57,887 nucleotides of DNA, from positions 1 through 57,887 of the forward strand of contig JABIUV010000048.1 in assembly GCA_018700895.1 (NCBI GenBank), read 5' to 3'. The stretch's first letter is position 1; each line of letters opens with the position of its first letter. This DNA is from Bacteroidota bacterium. Its GTDB lineage: Bacteria; Bacteroidota; Bacteroidia; NS11-12g; UBA9320. The position numbers and the translations under genes were made by a program. Positions 1 to 9,592 of this stretch are shown here, in pieces. Under the pieces are notes generated by a model. It was not told the DNA's origin and did no database searches. It worked only from the letters and a program-made list of their open reading frames with translations.

Positions 1-26
1 TATTTACTGACAGTATTTACTGACAG
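1..26. repeat. 13-bp tandem repeat at window edge
   Basis: The unit TATTTACTGACAG occurs twice head to tail. The array may continue to the left of the window. No function is visible. Confidence 0.7.
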
Positions 27-104
27 TTTATGTAAATTTGTTTCAAACAATATAGACGTCAGCCCCTGAAAACAGGCGAAACGTGAAATGCTAGACGATA
101 AAAC

Positions 105-134
105 AAAAAAAGCCCTTCACATAGTGAAAGGCTT
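105..134 (-). terminator. Rho-independent terminator after tRNA-fMet
   Basis: On the minus strand an 11-bp stem (AAGCCTTTCAC paired with GTGAAGGGCTT, one G-T pair, 3-nt loop) is followed directly by a run of T. It lies just 3' of the tRNA gene and is oriented to end its transcript. Confidence 0.75.
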
Positions 135-140
135 GGAAAG

Positions 141-212
<72 letters not shown>

Positions 213-289
213 ATAATTGACTGCAAAGATAGGTCTAATATTATTCTCAGCAAGTATTAAAACCACAAATAAGTCATTAAGTTTAGATA

Positions 290-323
290 AAAGAAAAGGG
301 GCAAAGTCATAAAACTTTGCCCC
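290..323 (-). terminator. Terminator after the T9SS repeat protein gene
   Basis: A perfect 10-bp stem GGGGCAAAGT/ACTTTGCCCC with a 6-nt loop is followed on the minus strand by TTTTCTTTT. It lies 26 nt past the stop codon of the gene starting at 3612. Confidence 0.8.
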
Positions 324-348
324 TCACTTAGCTTAATGCTAATTACTA

Positions 349-3300
349 TTATCTGTTGATTACAAATCGAGCTGCACCAGCATTTGTGTCTGATTTCAAC
401 TTCAATAAGTAAGTACCTTCAGTTAATGATTGTACAGAAAGTGTATTATTCACCATTTGTCCTTCAGCAACTTTAAGACCTAACACACTGTACACCTCGT
501 AAGAAGTCCAAGCTTCATTACTCTCCACAGTCAAGTTACCTTGAGTAGGGTTAGGGTATACTGTCACTTGGTTAAGAGCAATGTCATTAACACTTGCTTC
601 TGCCTCTTCACAAGTGATACACTTATTATAACATACTACAGGTATTTCTGTGTCAGCAGTTACTTCTATATATCTATTGGTGAATTCACCAGTAGTTTTA
701 GTACAAGACTCTCCTCCTGCGAACTCTTCTTGAGCGTTCCAACCATCAAGGGTGTATTTCCACTCAATTTCACCGTTAGGTACAGTTACAGTTACTTCGT
801 ATACATCGTCCATATCGTCATCAGTCATCACGATATCCGAACCATTCCAGTTATTAAACGTACCGTTAAGGTTTACTGTGCCCCAAGTAGCTCCACTTGC
901 TTTGTGTCTTTTCATATCTACGCTGAATTTAACTTCAGAAGTAGCCACCCACTCAGCTATGTCACCTAATCCTCTAGGGAATATTTGGTAACCTTCATCA
1001 TAAGGTGCAGAGAAATCAAACTGTCCACCGATACCAGTGATAGTCATTGTGTCAAAGGCAACTGGTTCACCTACTATACCTGGGATATCTCTATCTATTC
1101 TGATTTGGAATGTGTCAGCATTTTCGTTTGTAAGTTCTACATTGCCATTGTCTGGCCATATTGTAGTGGTATCGTTTGTTATCCAAACTTTTTCTAATAC
1201 TATGAAATCAGACTCAGTAGCTTCAGATGGAGCAGCTACAGCAGTTGGTGCTTTTAATGCATTTCCTTGGCTGTTTACTTTGATGCTGTCTGGAACTATT
1301 TCTAATAGACCTCTGTAAAAATCAATTTTACCTCTTACGGTAATTTCGTCTCCTTCTGTAACAACATAATCACTTACATCAGTAAAGTTAAATACGTTGA
1401 TACCCGCAGTAGCATCTATTATAGTGAAAGATAAACCAGCATTTCCATCTAAGTCTCCGCCGTAAACTACACCTGTAACTTCGTAAAGTGCATCTTCGTT
1501 TGTAGGAGCAAGGTCTGCATCAAGCATAATCACGTCTGCAATTGTAGAAACCGTATAGTTTAACACAGGGTCTCTAGAGAAGTAAACGTTATCAATATAA
1601 AGCGTAGTACCTGCAGTAGGTAGAGCTGAGAATATGATTTGAGAAATGTTTGACTTACCAGTCAATCCAGTAAAATCACTGAGGTTAATCGTATGATTTG
1701 TCCAAGTTTCTTGTGTTGGGTTTGCAAATGCTATTTCGTGCTCAGTATCGTCTCCACCACCAAAGGCGTTATCTGCACCAAAGTCTACCAACTTAACTCT
1801 GTAAGTTGTTGCATTTGGAGTCCAAGCATCAAAAGTGAAGTAATCCATTCCGCTTGCATCTATTGAATTAGCACCTACAGTTTCTATTCCAACAAAATCT
1901 AACGCAGAGTATTTCTTAACATCGTCACCAGCTACTTGAATATCTTCAAGTGTAGCATTTGACCATCCAGTTCTCCAAGTATCTACAGTTACATCTGTGT
2001 ACGTGTTACTAAACAATGATATAACATCTACAGCATCTGCAGTAGGAGCAGCAGCAGCTGTCATAGGAGCTGGCTCTGGAGTTTGATAGAAATATATATT
2101 ATCTACATATAGTGTAGCACCTGCAGTAGGCAATGCTGAGAATATGATTTGAGAAATGTTAGAAGTTGCACTTAAACCGGTCATGTCACTTAATGCTATT
2201 TGGTGCGTGTTCCAAGAACTAAGTCCAGGGCTGTTGATTACCACTTCGTGCTCCGAGTCATCTCCACCGCCAAAGGCGTTATCTGCACCAAAGTCTACCA
2301 ATTTAATTCTGTAAGTAGTTGCATTTGGAGTCCAAGCGTCAAATGAGATGTGATCCATACCGCTTGCGTCTATTGAGTTAGCACCTACGGCTTCAATACC
2401 TACAAAATCAAGACTAGTATATCTCTTAACATCGTCAGTTCCTAGTTGAATGTCAGTAAGTGTTGCGTTAGACCATCCAGTTCTCCACGTATCTACAGTT
2501 ACATCTGTATATGCGTTACTAAATAATGAGATAACATCTGCAGCGTTTGCTGTAGGAGTTGGAGCTCCAGCCATTGGTTCAGAAGAAAAGTCCATTGACC
2601 AAGAGTCAAATCTACACTCTTCACCTTCATTAGTAATCAGGATAGAAATTACATCTGTGCTTCCTGAAGTAAACACAACCGAGTCAAGTACATAATCATT
2701 TGCACTAGTTTGATCGTTTACTGTTTTGGTAGTGATTGTTGCAGCTGCAATATCAGCAGTGTCTCTTATGTCACCTTCCATTATAGTTACTGTAGCACTT
2801 CCAGTGTTGTTTGTATTGATAGTATACCAAAATCTTACTACGTATGTCGTAAGTGGCTTTACAGTTACCGCTTGATAAGCAATTCTATCTCCACTAGAAG
2901 GAAATTTAGCAGCTTTAGGTGCTGTATGTACGGGGCTAGATGTAATCTGTAATAAGTTAGTATTAGGTAATTGAGCTTCTAGGTCTAAGTTTCTCCAGAA
3001 ATCTCTGTAAGAATCATCTCCTTCTACATCATAACTTGCGTTTCTTATTCCTGAACAAATAGAAGCGTGACTTCCTGCATAATCCCAAGTGTTTTGAGGA
3101 TACACATTCCACTCTGTTGCTCCTACTGCCCAATCTGTTTGACCAGCAGTTACAGAAGACATTCTTACCAACGTGTGCTCTTTTGTAGAACCTGATCCTA
3201 CTGCCCACTCTGAACCTGGATCTGTACCTGGAACGCCTATAATGTCTATAGCTGTCATAGTAGCTACATTAACTAAAGTAAGTGCGTCATCTCCATTGTA

Positions 3301-3612
3301 AAAAGTTGCCGAACCAGTAGTGTCAGCCACAGCAAGTATCGTTGCGTCTGCTGAAGCATTTGCAATGGTATAAACCTCGTAAGCTCCAAGTGTACCATTC
3401 ATAACGAATGTGTCTGGTGATGTTGAACCACCATTCAATCGTACAACTGCATAGTCAGACATGTTAACTTCTGCACCACTCGCGTTGTAGATCTCTAAGT
3501 ACTTGTTGTTGCTAGACCCTTCAGCATACTCGCTAAAGTACAAGCCTGAGCATTGTGCAAATGCACCGCAGGTCAACAATAGACCCACAACTAAGATGTA
3601 AATTTTTTTCAT
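349..3612 (-). CDS. T9SS-secreted multidomain surface protein (lamin-tail, duplicated module, type A sorting domain)
   Basis: This is a large exported protein of about 1087 residues. The start is placed at MKKIYILVV (3612) because an upstream in-frame ATG at 3645 would bury the signal peptide (MKKIYILVVGLLLTCGAFA). Order of parts: signal peptide; lamin-tail-like domain near residues 20-140 (YLEIYNASGAEV); a carbohydrate-binding-like region near 190-345; two near-identical modules of about 170 residues (each with TDVTVDTWRTGW); an OB/DUF5689-like segment near 690-820; a starch-binding-like fold near 875-960 (LNGTFNNWNG); a Cys-containing linker; and a C-terminal T9SS type A signal (VYPNPTQGNLTVES). 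It should be exported by Sec, then T9SS, to the cell surface or outside. The substrate is unknown. It has its own -7 promoter element and terminator, so it is probably monocistronic. Confidence 0.85.
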   Translation of the reverse strand: MKKIYILVVGLLLTCGAFAQCSGLYFSEYAEGSSNNKYLEIYNASGAEVNMSDYAVVRLNGGSTSPDTFVMNGTLGAYEVYTIANASADATILAVADTTGSATFYNGDDALTLVNVATMTAIDIIGVPGTDPGSEWAVGSGSTKEHTLVRMSSVTAGQTDWAVGATEWNVYPQNTWDYAGSHASICSGIRNASYDVEGDDSYRDFWRNLDLEAQLPNTNLLQITSSPVHTAPKAAKFPSSGDRIAYQAVTVKPLTTYVVRFWYTINTNNTGSATVTIMEGDIRDTADIAAATITTKTVNDQTSANDYVLDSVVFTSGSTDVISILITNEGEECRFDSWSMDFSSEPMAGAPTPTANAADVISLFSNAYTDVTVDTWRTGWSNATLTDIQLGTDDVKRYTSLDFVGIEAVGANSIDASGMDHISFDAWTPNATTYRIKLVDFGADNAFGGGDDSEHEVVINSPGLSSWNTHQIALSDMTGLSATSNISQIIFSALPTAGATLYVDNIYFYQTPEPAPMTAAAAPTADAVDVISLFSNTYTDVTVDTWRTGWSNATLEDIQVAGDDVKKYSALDFVGIETVGANSIDASGMDYFTFDAWTPNATTYRVKLVDFGADNAFGGGDDTEHEIAFANPTQETWTNHTINLSDFTGLTGKSNISQIIFSALPTAGTTLYIDNVYFSRDPVLNYTVSTIADVIMLDADLAPTNEDALYEVTGVVYGGDLDGNAGLSFTIIDATAGINVFNFTDVSDYVVTEGDEITVRGKIDFYRGLLEIVPDSIKVNSQGNALKAPTAVAAPSEATESDFIVLEKVWITNDTTTIWPDNGNVELTNENADTFQIRIDRDIPGIVGEPVAFDTMTITGIGGQFDFSAPYDEGYQIFPRGLGDIAEWVATSEVKFSVDMKRHKASGATWGTVNLNGTFNNWNGSDIVMTDDDMDDVYEVTVTVPNGEIEWKYTLDGWNAQEEFAGGESCTKTTGEFTNRYIEVTADTEIPVVCYNKCITCEEAEASVNDIALNQVTVYPNPTQGNLTVESNEAWTSYEVYSVLGLKVAEGQMVNNTLSVQSLTEGTYLLKLKSDTNAGAARFVINR
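1570..2555 (-). repeat. Internal 510-bp tandem duplication in the T9SS gene
   Basis: Two copies, roughly 1570-2045 and 2080-2555, are offset by about 510 bp (170 codons). Long stretches are identical in DNA, for example the segments around 1780 and 2290. The near-identity suggests recent duplication or ongoing gene conversion. Confidence 0.8.
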
Positions 3613-3642
3613 TTTCTTTATTTTATTTAAAATTAAACTGCA

Positions 3643-3676
3643 CAAAAGTATAAATATTGGTTAAGGAAAAACAAAA
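3643..3676 (-). promoter_or_regulatory. Bacteroidota-type promoter for the T9SS repeat protein
   Basis: On the minus strand TACTTTTG (3643-3650) matches the -7 consensus TAnnTTTG. A TTTTGT element lies 21 nt further upstream (3671-3676), as expected for -33. The predicted leader before the ATG at 3612 is about 25 nt. Confidence 0.55.
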
Positions 3677-3717
3677 GACTTTGTAAAGATTATTATTGCA
3701 AGGCAAATTTTACTTGA

Positions 3718-5001
3718 ATGAAACGGCTCGTTTTAACATTTCATATAGCTATTGTAGCCTGTTTGGCAGGTTTTGTTATGTACCATATATGGTCGCCAGA
3801 AATTCTAATTAACGATTCTTTGGAATATAAATTAGCGGCTAATAATATGGTAGATTATAATACACTATATGGATGTGTTTTAAATGAGCCATTAGACTTT
3901 CGGTTGTATGGCAAACGAACACTTGGCTACCCTATTTTCATACTTTTTCAATTAGAGTCTGACTTCTTAATACTCTTAGTTTCTGTTTCTATCTATGCTC
4001 TTATTTTCTTTTTGGGCATCAACATTCTTGCTAAGTTTACTCAAACTCGCATGGCATTTATGCTATATTTGTTTCTTTTTGTTGCTAACATCACCTTAGC
4101 GTTGCACACCACTTTTGTAATGGCTGACTTACTACTTGCTGCAATCATAACAGCGGGTGTTAGTGTGTGCTTTGAATCTCGAATATCATTGGCAGCTAGG
4201 GTGAAAGGTCTCTCTTTGCTCTGGGCTATTGGCTTACTTTTGAAACCGGTATTACTTCCTAGTTTAATTTTAGCTCCTGTCTTATTGATATACTTTAAAA
4301 ATGTTCACCATAAATGGTATTTATACATGGTATTACCTTTTATTGTGTTCATAGTTGGCTCGTTTGTAAATATGCAAAACACTCAAGTGTTTGAGTACAG
4401 TTCTATCTCCACTATAAACTTAGGTCAATATAATTCTAAACTAATGGTGACTAGTGCCGAAGGAAAGGAGGAGGGAGACGCTTACGTAAATCAAAACACC
4501 TTTCAGATTCCACGAAACGCAGAAGAATATGCAAAATATAAAGAAGGAGTGACCAAACTTGCTTTTGACCAATTAAAAAGTAATCCTTTAGCTTATGCAA
4601 AGGTTCACCTTGCTGGTATGATAAAAATGATTTTGGACCCCGGGCGTTTCGAGCTTTATACTTTTTTTGGTGTAAACGATAAAGAACAAAGCTTAACCGA
4701 GCTCCTATATGCTCAAGAATGGCAAAAACTCAAAACGGCTCTTTATAGGAACAAAACAGTTTTTGTTCTTTTTGTGGTGTTATTCCTTTTGAGCATTATG
4801 AAATTATTCATTGCCTTGTTTTCTATCTCTAAGAATAGAAACACTTTGCTCCTTTGGCTCATAATTTTTTACTTCATCGCTATTACAGGACCTATTGGTG
4901 CCGCCCGATTTATGATGCCAGTTAGTATTCTATACAGTGTGCTTATCTGTCTAGGGGCAGAGCGTATTCTAAATTTTTTCAAGAAACGTACGAAAAGCTA
5001 A
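3718..5001 (+). CDS. Polytopic membrane protein, GT-C glycosyltransferase-like
   Basis: This 427-residue protein is almost entirely hydrophobic segments (about 9-11 predicted by eye), starting with an N-terminal one (IAIVACLAGFVMYHIW). The loop after the first helix contains an acidic motif (NDSLEYKLA) and is followed by GKRTLGYPIF, the arrangement seen in dolichyl-phosphate-mannose/ArnT-like GT-C enzymes. The C-terminal GAARFMMPV resembles the R-x-x-x-P turn of such proteins. A soluble loop lies near residues 225-330. A role in transferring sugar from a lipid carrier is an inference from topology; the exact family was not recognised. Its 3' end overlaps the convergent DUF4286 gene by 33 nt. 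Confidence 0.6.
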   Translation: MKRLVLTFHIAIVACLAGFVMYHIWSPEILINDSLEYKLAANNMVDYNTLYGCVLNEPLDFRLYGKRTLGYPIFILFQLESDFLILLVSVSIYALIFFLGINILAKFTQTRMAFMLYLFLFVANITLALHTTFVMADLLLAAIITAGVSVCFESRISLAARVKGLSLLWAIGLLLKPVLLPSLILAPVLLIYFKNVHHKWYLYMVLPFIVFIVGSFVNMQNTQVFEYSSISTINLGQYNSKLMVTSAEGKEEGDAYVNQNTFQIPRNAEEYAKYKEGVTKLAFDQLKSNPLAYAKVHLAGMIKMILDPGRFELYTFFGVNDKEQSLTELLYAQEWQKLKTALYRNKTVFVLFVVLFLLSIMKLFIALFSISKNRNTLLLWLIIFYFIAITGPIGAARFMMPVSILYSVLICLGAERILNFFKKRTKS

Positions 5002-5274
5002 TACGTTTTCCCCAAATTTATCTTGTGTTTTTTGTTTCAAGCCTTCTGAATATTCTAGGGTGTAGATTTCAAAATGTTTCCACGTTTCTAACTTATATTG
5101 AACAGCGTACGAATTTGATGTTCTACTGATATGGTCCTCCACGATTTTGTACATATCGTGACTTATAAATAATCCGGTTTCCATAACTTCTGGAATGTGT
5201 TCTTCTCTTAGCCATTGTAAAACTTCCGTTTCTATTGCAGGATTGATGCTTAATGTTACGTTGTATATGATCAT
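4969..5274 (-). CDS. DUF4286 family protein
   Basis: This small 101-residue soluble protein has the pattern of DUF4286 (MIIYNVTLSINPAIETEVLQ, then W-x-x-x-H-I-P-E-V-x-x-T-G-L-F). The fold is probably ferredoxin-like, an inference from family knowledge. Function is unknown. It lies 1 nt downstream of xerD and is probably co-transcribed with it. Its end overlaps the convergent membrane-protein gene. Confidence 0.8.
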   Translation of the reverse strand: MIIYNVTLSINPAIETEVLQWLREEHIPEVMETGLFISHDMYKIVEDHISRTSNSYAVQYKLETWKHFEIYTLEYSEGLKQKTQDKFGENVLAFRTFLEKI

Positions 5275-5275
5275 A

Positions 5276-6187
5276 TTATGAGCGAGGGTGATACTGTTCT
5301 ATTACTGTTTTTAGGTAAGCTTTATCCAGGTGGGTGTAGATTTCCGTGGTTGTAATGCTTTCGTGTCCTAGCATTTGTTGTACTGCTCTGAGGTCTGCAC
5401 CAGCTTCTATTAGAACCGTTGCAAATGAGTGTCTTAACGTATGAGGACTTACCGTCTTATTTATACCAGCATTCAACGCTAATGTTTTTATAGTTTTGAA
5501 TATCGAAACCCTACTTAGTAAATTGCCTCTAAGGTTCAATATCAGGTTATTAATCTTGCTGGAGGCAGCTACATGTAATCTATAATTTTTCACATACCTC
5601 CCGATTTGTTCTATTGTTTTTTGTCCGATGGGTACCAACCGCTCCTTGTCACCTTTACCTGTCACTCTGATAAATCCATCACTAAGATACAGGTTACTCA
5701 TTTTTAAATCTACCAACTCCGTTACTCGCAATCCACAGCCATACAACAACATAAGTATCGTCTTATCTCTTTCGCCTGCTGTTTTTGATAAATCTATACT
5801 GTCCAACATAAGGGATATTTCGTGATGTTCTAATACGTCGGGTAGTTTACGTGGCAACTTGGGTGATATGACTAGTTGCATAGGATTTACAGTGATAAGC
5901 CCGTCTTCTACTTGCTTTTTGTAGAATGATTTCAGACCCGAGATGACTCGTGAAACACTTCTAGCACTTAGGCCTACATCATATAACCCTTGGATAAAAT
6001 CTGAGACATTTTCCGCAGAAATTAATAAAAGATTTTTGTTTTCGGTATAAGAAACAAGTTTATGAATATCTCGCAAATAAGCAGCCACTGTATTGTTGCT
6101 CAACGACCTATCCACCGAAAGGCTGGTTTCGAATTCTATAAGTAGCTTGAGATTAGACTCGCTTATTTCAACTTCACTTCCGTACAC
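5276..6187 (-). CDS. xerD: Tyrosine recombinase XerD/XerC
   Basis: At 303 residues it has the normal length for Xer recombinases, with an N-terminal SAM-like core-binding domain (residues about 13-105) and a C-terminal catalytic domain. All catalytic residues are visible: R154 (GCGLRVTEL), K178 (GKGDKERLV), H249 and R252 (SPHTLRHSFAT), H275 (LGHESITTTEIY) and nucleophile Y284. It resolves chromosome dimers at dif in the family. There is no phage-like neighbourhood, so I read it as the housekeeping enzyme, whose activity at dif depends on FtsK. XerC versus XerD cannot be settled by eye. The start overlaps the end of the upstream lipoprotein gene by 25 nt. Confidence 0.9.
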   Translation of the reverse strand: MYGSEVEISESNLKLLIEFETSLSVDRSLSNNTVAAYLRDIHKLVSYTENKNLLLISAENVSDFIQGLYDVGLSARSVSRVISGLKSFYKKQVEDGLITVNPMQLVISPKLPRKLPDVLEHHEISLMLDSIDLSKTAGERDKTILMLLYGCGLRVTELVDLKMSNLYLSDGFIRVTGKGDKERLVPIGQKTIEQIGRYVKNYRLHVAASSKINNLILNLRGNLLSRVSIFKTIKTLALNAGINKTVSPHTLRHSFATVLIEAGADLRAVQQMLGHESITTTEIYTHLDKAYLKTVIEQYHPRS

Positions 6188-7056
6188 TGAATCACCTCAC
6201 GGTTCTCATCATCGTTGTAATTTATGAACACCGCCAAACTGGCTTCATCTATATTCACATCTGCTGGGATATCTATTTCCCATCCTTTTCTTACATAAAG
6301 ACCACGAGTAGCGGTTACGGTATTGTCGCTTAACAATTTGTTTCCATTGTATGGTGTGTAGCCAAATCTTACAACGTGTTGGTGAGAATACTCGTTATCC
6401 GTTCCTCCGCTGTAATATTGTGGATGTACAATATTGTTTTCTAATAAAAATATAGTGACAAAAGGCTCTGCTGCGGCATCATCTGTGAAGCTAAACTCAC
6501 CTTTAAGCTCAAAGGTTGAACTGCTAGTTTCTTTTACAGATAAATTCATATTCACGATTGACTTCTCGCCATCATAGCTATTGGCCCTATTTGCCCACGA
6601 GGCAAATTCTATGTTTCTGCTTGTTTCACCATCAAAAACAACTCTATTTATTCCACCTGCAGGAAGACTTGCAAAACCGTAAATATTAGACCCTATATCC
6701 TGAGCAATGTCTGTGGTGGGGTCTAGATAACCGGTGAACGGAAAAGTTAAAGATCTAAAACCTGTAGGATAAAGTCCTAAGATAACTACAGGATTGTTTG
6801 CACTATTATCCTTAATGGCCTTTGCTGCATCAGCTGCATTAGGACAAGCAATACACTTTACCCCGGTAAGATCTTCCACAAGTATACCTCTATAATCTGC
6901 TTCAGGTATTTCTGCTTCTGTTAAAAAATACGTAGTATCAGACAACACCTTGGTTCCACTTTCGCCAAAGGTGATGCTTGGCTTATTCTCTTTACACGCA
7001 GGAATTACCACAAGTGCCACGAGTATTAATGCAAATATTTTTTTCAAACGATTCAA
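6163..7056 (-). CDS. Omp28-related lipoprotein
   Basis: The only in-frame ATG (7122) lies inside the upstream pseudouridine synthase gene and gives an implausible N-terminus. I place the start at a TTG at 7056 (or 7047), 2 nt after that gene's stop, which gives a clean lipoprotein signal with lipobox VIPAC. The mature protein of about 275 residues has a CxxC in GVKCIACPNA, as in the thioredoxin-like part of Omp28-related Bacteroidota proteins, then a C-terminal beta-rich region. It is probably anchored in the outer membrane. Role unknown. It is transcriptionally linked to rluB upstream and xerD downstream. Confidence 0.75.
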   Translation of the reverse strand: MNRLKKIFALILVALVVIPACKENKPSITFGESGTKVLSDTTYFLTEAEIPEADYRGILVEDLTGVKCIACPNAADAAKAIKDNSANNPVVILGLYPTGFRSLTFPFTGYLDPTTDIAQDIGSNIYGFASLPAGGINRVVFDGETSRNIEFASWANRANSYDGEKSIVNMNLSVKETSSSTFELKGEFSFTDDAAAEPFVTIFLLENNIVHPQYYSGGTDNEYSHQHVVRFGYTPYNGNKLLSDNTVTATRGLYVRKGWEIDIPADVNIDEASLAVFINYNDDENREVIQCTEVKLK

Positions 7057-7058
7057 AT

Positions 7059-7826
7059 TTACTTTTTTGTTCTTAAATACACATCTAGGTTTTTCAACTC
7101 CTTGCCTGTGACCTCTCGCCATGTACCTATCTGTATTCCCCTTTTCTCAAAGGTATGGAACATGACTCTATCTAGCTTAATAACCTCATTGTTAATGGCT
7201 TCAAACATTCTACGGATTACCCTATTCTTGCCGGAATGTATTTCAATCCCATACCTAAACGAGTCGTCTTCCTTTAATTCAACAATTTTGTCAAATTTTG
7301 TAATGCCGTCTTCTAATTCCAAACCTGTAACCATTTTATCTAACTCTTGCTGAGTTAATTGGTTCGCTACCTTAGCTTTGTATATCTTCTTTATCTTTTT
7401 GGTGGGGTGGAGCAAGTTCTGCGTCAGTGTTCCGTCATTTGTCAGTAAAATAACACCTGTCGTATTTCTGTCTAACCTACCAACAGGGTACAAATGCTGA
7501 AATTTTGCGGGTAACAAATCCATTATGGACCTTCTACCCTTTTCATCACTTCGCGTACAAATCACATTTCTGGGTTTATTCATTAAGACATAAATCTTTT
7601 CGCCAGTCGATATTAAGTTGTTGTCTACCTTTACCTTATCCGTTAAGTTCACTTTTACCCCAAGGCTCTTTACAAGTTTGCCATTCACGGTAACCTTACC
7701 TTCCTCTATCAACTTATCCGCAGCTCTCCTACTACAAATCCCTGCGTTGCTTATGTACTTATTTAAACGTATGGGTTCATCAATACTTGAAATATCTTCT
7801 TTATTCGATTGTCTTGTTTCTTTCAT
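7059..7826 (-). CDS. rluB: 23S rRNA pseudouridine synthase of the RsuA/RluB/E/F family
   Basis: The 255-residue protein has an N-terminal S4 RNA-binding domain (RLNKYISNAGICSRRAADKL, residues 20-65) and a RsuA-type catalytic domain with D119 in GRLDRNTTG. Later family motifs include GKNRVIRRMFEA. It isomerises a uridine in ribosomal RNA. RluB is the most likely member from the overall pattern, but RluE/RluF cannot be excluded. It is the first gene of a minus-strand run with the Omp28-like protein, xerD and DUF4286. Confidence 0.85.
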   Translation of the reverse strand: MKETRQSNKEDISSIDEPIRLNKYISNAGICSRRAADKLIEEGKVTVNGKLVKSLGVKVNLTDKVKVDNNLISTGEKIYVLMNKPRNVICTRSDEKGRRSIMDLLPAKFQHLYPVGRLDRNTTGVILLTNDGTLTQNLLHPTKKIKKIYKAKVANQLTQQELDKMVTGLELEDGITKFDKIVELKEDDSFRYGIEIHSGKNRVIRRMFEAINNEVIKLDRVMFHTFEKRGIQIGTWREVTGKELKNLDVYLRTKK

Positions 7827-7888
7827 ACGTTAGCTTTTATCGTAATTTTTGCAAAATAATAACGTTACAAGCAATAAGCACCTAACCG

Positions 7889-9592
7889 TTGAGATATATA
7901 TTAGCAATATTCCTAAGTGTTTACCACCTACTCAGTTTTGGTGTTGACTCTTCACCTCAACTTTTGCGTGCTTGTATCAACTTCACAAACAATACCGTAA
8001 CCATAAGTTGGAAAACTCCAACCGATAATTGTGGCTCCTTCACAAAATATAACCTGTACGCCAAAACAGAAACAGGGACATTTACTCAACTAGCTGAAAT
8101 TAACAACATAGCCACAAACGAATATCTGCACTCTCTTACAGAACCCAATACTAAATGGCAGTATTATTTAGCTACCAAATTCGCTTGTGACAACAGCACC
8201 CTTTTGATTAGTGATACAATAGCTGTAGACATAACCTATCCAGAAAATATTCAGCTTGATTCTGTAAGTTACGACCTAAATACACAAGACATAATCGCGG
8301 GATGGCAACCAAACCCCAGTATTGATACTAAACGTTATGAGCTTTTTGATTTCCGTAGTGGGGACGGTGATTCTATTGGAACTACCATTGATACAAATTT
8401 CAATATATCTCAAGCTCGATCGGGCAGGTTTCCCATCGTACTCGCTACCATAGACAGTTGTTCCTTATCGTCGTTATTATCTACTCCACACAGCCCGTCA
8501 TACTTACAGGCTGGTATCGACACGTGTGAACGAGAAATCACTTTAAAATGGAACACTTACATCGGGTGGGGTGCTGTTGATAGTCAATCTGTTTATGTGT
8601 CTAAAGATAAAATTAACTATACCAAAGTATCAAACCTAGGCGGAAACATAAACAGCTATATCTTTACCGAATTTGTATTGGGTGACACTATCTCATTCTA
8701 CATAAGATCTTACACCAATAAGGGAACAATAACCTCCAGCTCTAATATAGTTACCATCTCGACAAGAAACCTTGTAGTACCAGATTATCTCTACTTAGCA
8801 AATGTCACTGTAAATGATGCAATAGGTAATAACCAAGCACCAATAGCTCTAGAATGGGAAACAACTAAAGTGCAGGATATTGAACTATTCCAGATTAACT
8901 ACGGTTTATCGCCCAACACGCTTATAATCAACCGTGAAGTTAATTCTACGAATTCGTCGGTATATAACCTTATTGACACTAAATCCGACGGCAAAACACA
9001 ATCCGTATATTATCAAATAGTAGCATATGACAAATGTGAAGATCCATTAATTATTTCTCAAATTAGTCAATCTATTCATCTCGACATTTCACCGCTAATT
9101 GTTCATAACGAATATATTAACTGGAAAAATAACGTCGACGAATATCAATTGCTCAAACATGATGGTTCCACGTGGAAACAAATTATATCACAAAACAACC
9201 CTTTTACTTTTACTGACTTTACCGACTCGTCTGGATGTTATAAAGTTGTAGCCATAGAGCAAGAAAATAGTCCAGAAAAAACGGCTACATCACACTCTAA
9301 TATCATCTGCTTTAGCAAACCCCTAGTATATGAAGTGCCATCAGGAGTTAATCCAAATAGTGATAACAATAGATTTATAGTTGTCGGTCAAGGTATAGAC
9401 CATAATAAGTCGCACTACGCTATCTACAATCGGTGGGGCCAGAGAATTGTAAACAACCCTACCAATAAACCTTGGTATTTAGACTACCAGGGTAAACATG
9501 TACAAAACGGAATATATTTATATACTCTCGAAATACACTCAGAAACTGGTATTAAAGAAATAACCAAAGGAACATTTAATGTCATTAGATAG
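7889..9592 (+). CDS. T9SS type B surface protein with FnIII-like domains (gliding-motility type C-terminus)
   Basis: The 567-residue protein starts at a TTG and has a signal peptide (RYILAIFLSVYHLLSFG). Several fibronectin-III-like beta domains follow (WKTPTDNC, WQPNPSIDT, WNTYIGWG blocks). It ends in a CHU_C/T9SS type B domain with the hallmark YNRWGQRI and GIYLYTLEI. It is exported through T9SS and fixed to or released from the surface; some relatives act in gliding or adhesion. On the coding strand C exceeds G, unlike most genes to its right, as expected if it is transcribed towards a replication origin at 13.5 kb. A parS-like palindrome lies inside it at 9164-9179. Its end overlaps ybeY by 14 nt. 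Confidence 0.8.
   Translation: MRYILAIFLSVYHLLSFGVDSSPQLLRACINFTNNTVTISWKTPTDNCGSFTKYNLYAKTETGTFTQLAEINNIATNEYLHSLTEPNTKWQYYLATKFACDNSTLLISDTIAVDITYPENIQLDSVSYDLNTQDIIAGWQPNPSIDTKRYELFDFRSGDGDSIGTTIDTNFNISQARSGRFPIVLATIDSCSLSSLLSTPHSPSYLQAGIDTCEREITLKWNTYIGWGAVDSQSVYVSKDKINYTKVSNLGGNINSYIFTEFVLGDTISFYIRSYTNKGTITSSSNIVTISTRNLVVPDYLYLANVTVNDAIGNNQAPIALEWETTKVQDIELFQINYGLSPNTLIINREVNSTNSSVYNLIDTKSDGKTQSVYYQIVAYDKCEDPLIISQISQSIHLDISPLIVHNEYINWKNNVDEYQLLKHDGSTWKQIISQNNPFTFTDFTDSSGCYKVVAIEQENSPEKTATSHSNIICFSKPLVYEVPSGVNPNSDNNRFIVVGQGIDHNKSHYAIYNRWGQRIVNNPTNKPWYLDYQGKHVQNGIYLYTLEIHSETGIKEITKGTFNVIR
9164..9179. promoter_or_regulatory. Weak parS-like palindrome
   Basis: GGTTCCACGTGGAAAC contains the perfect 12-bp palindrome TTCCACGTGGAA around the CACGTG core of ParB sites. 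It matches the B. subtilis-type parS less well than the two sites downstream, so it may be a secondary site or chance. Confidence 0.35.
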
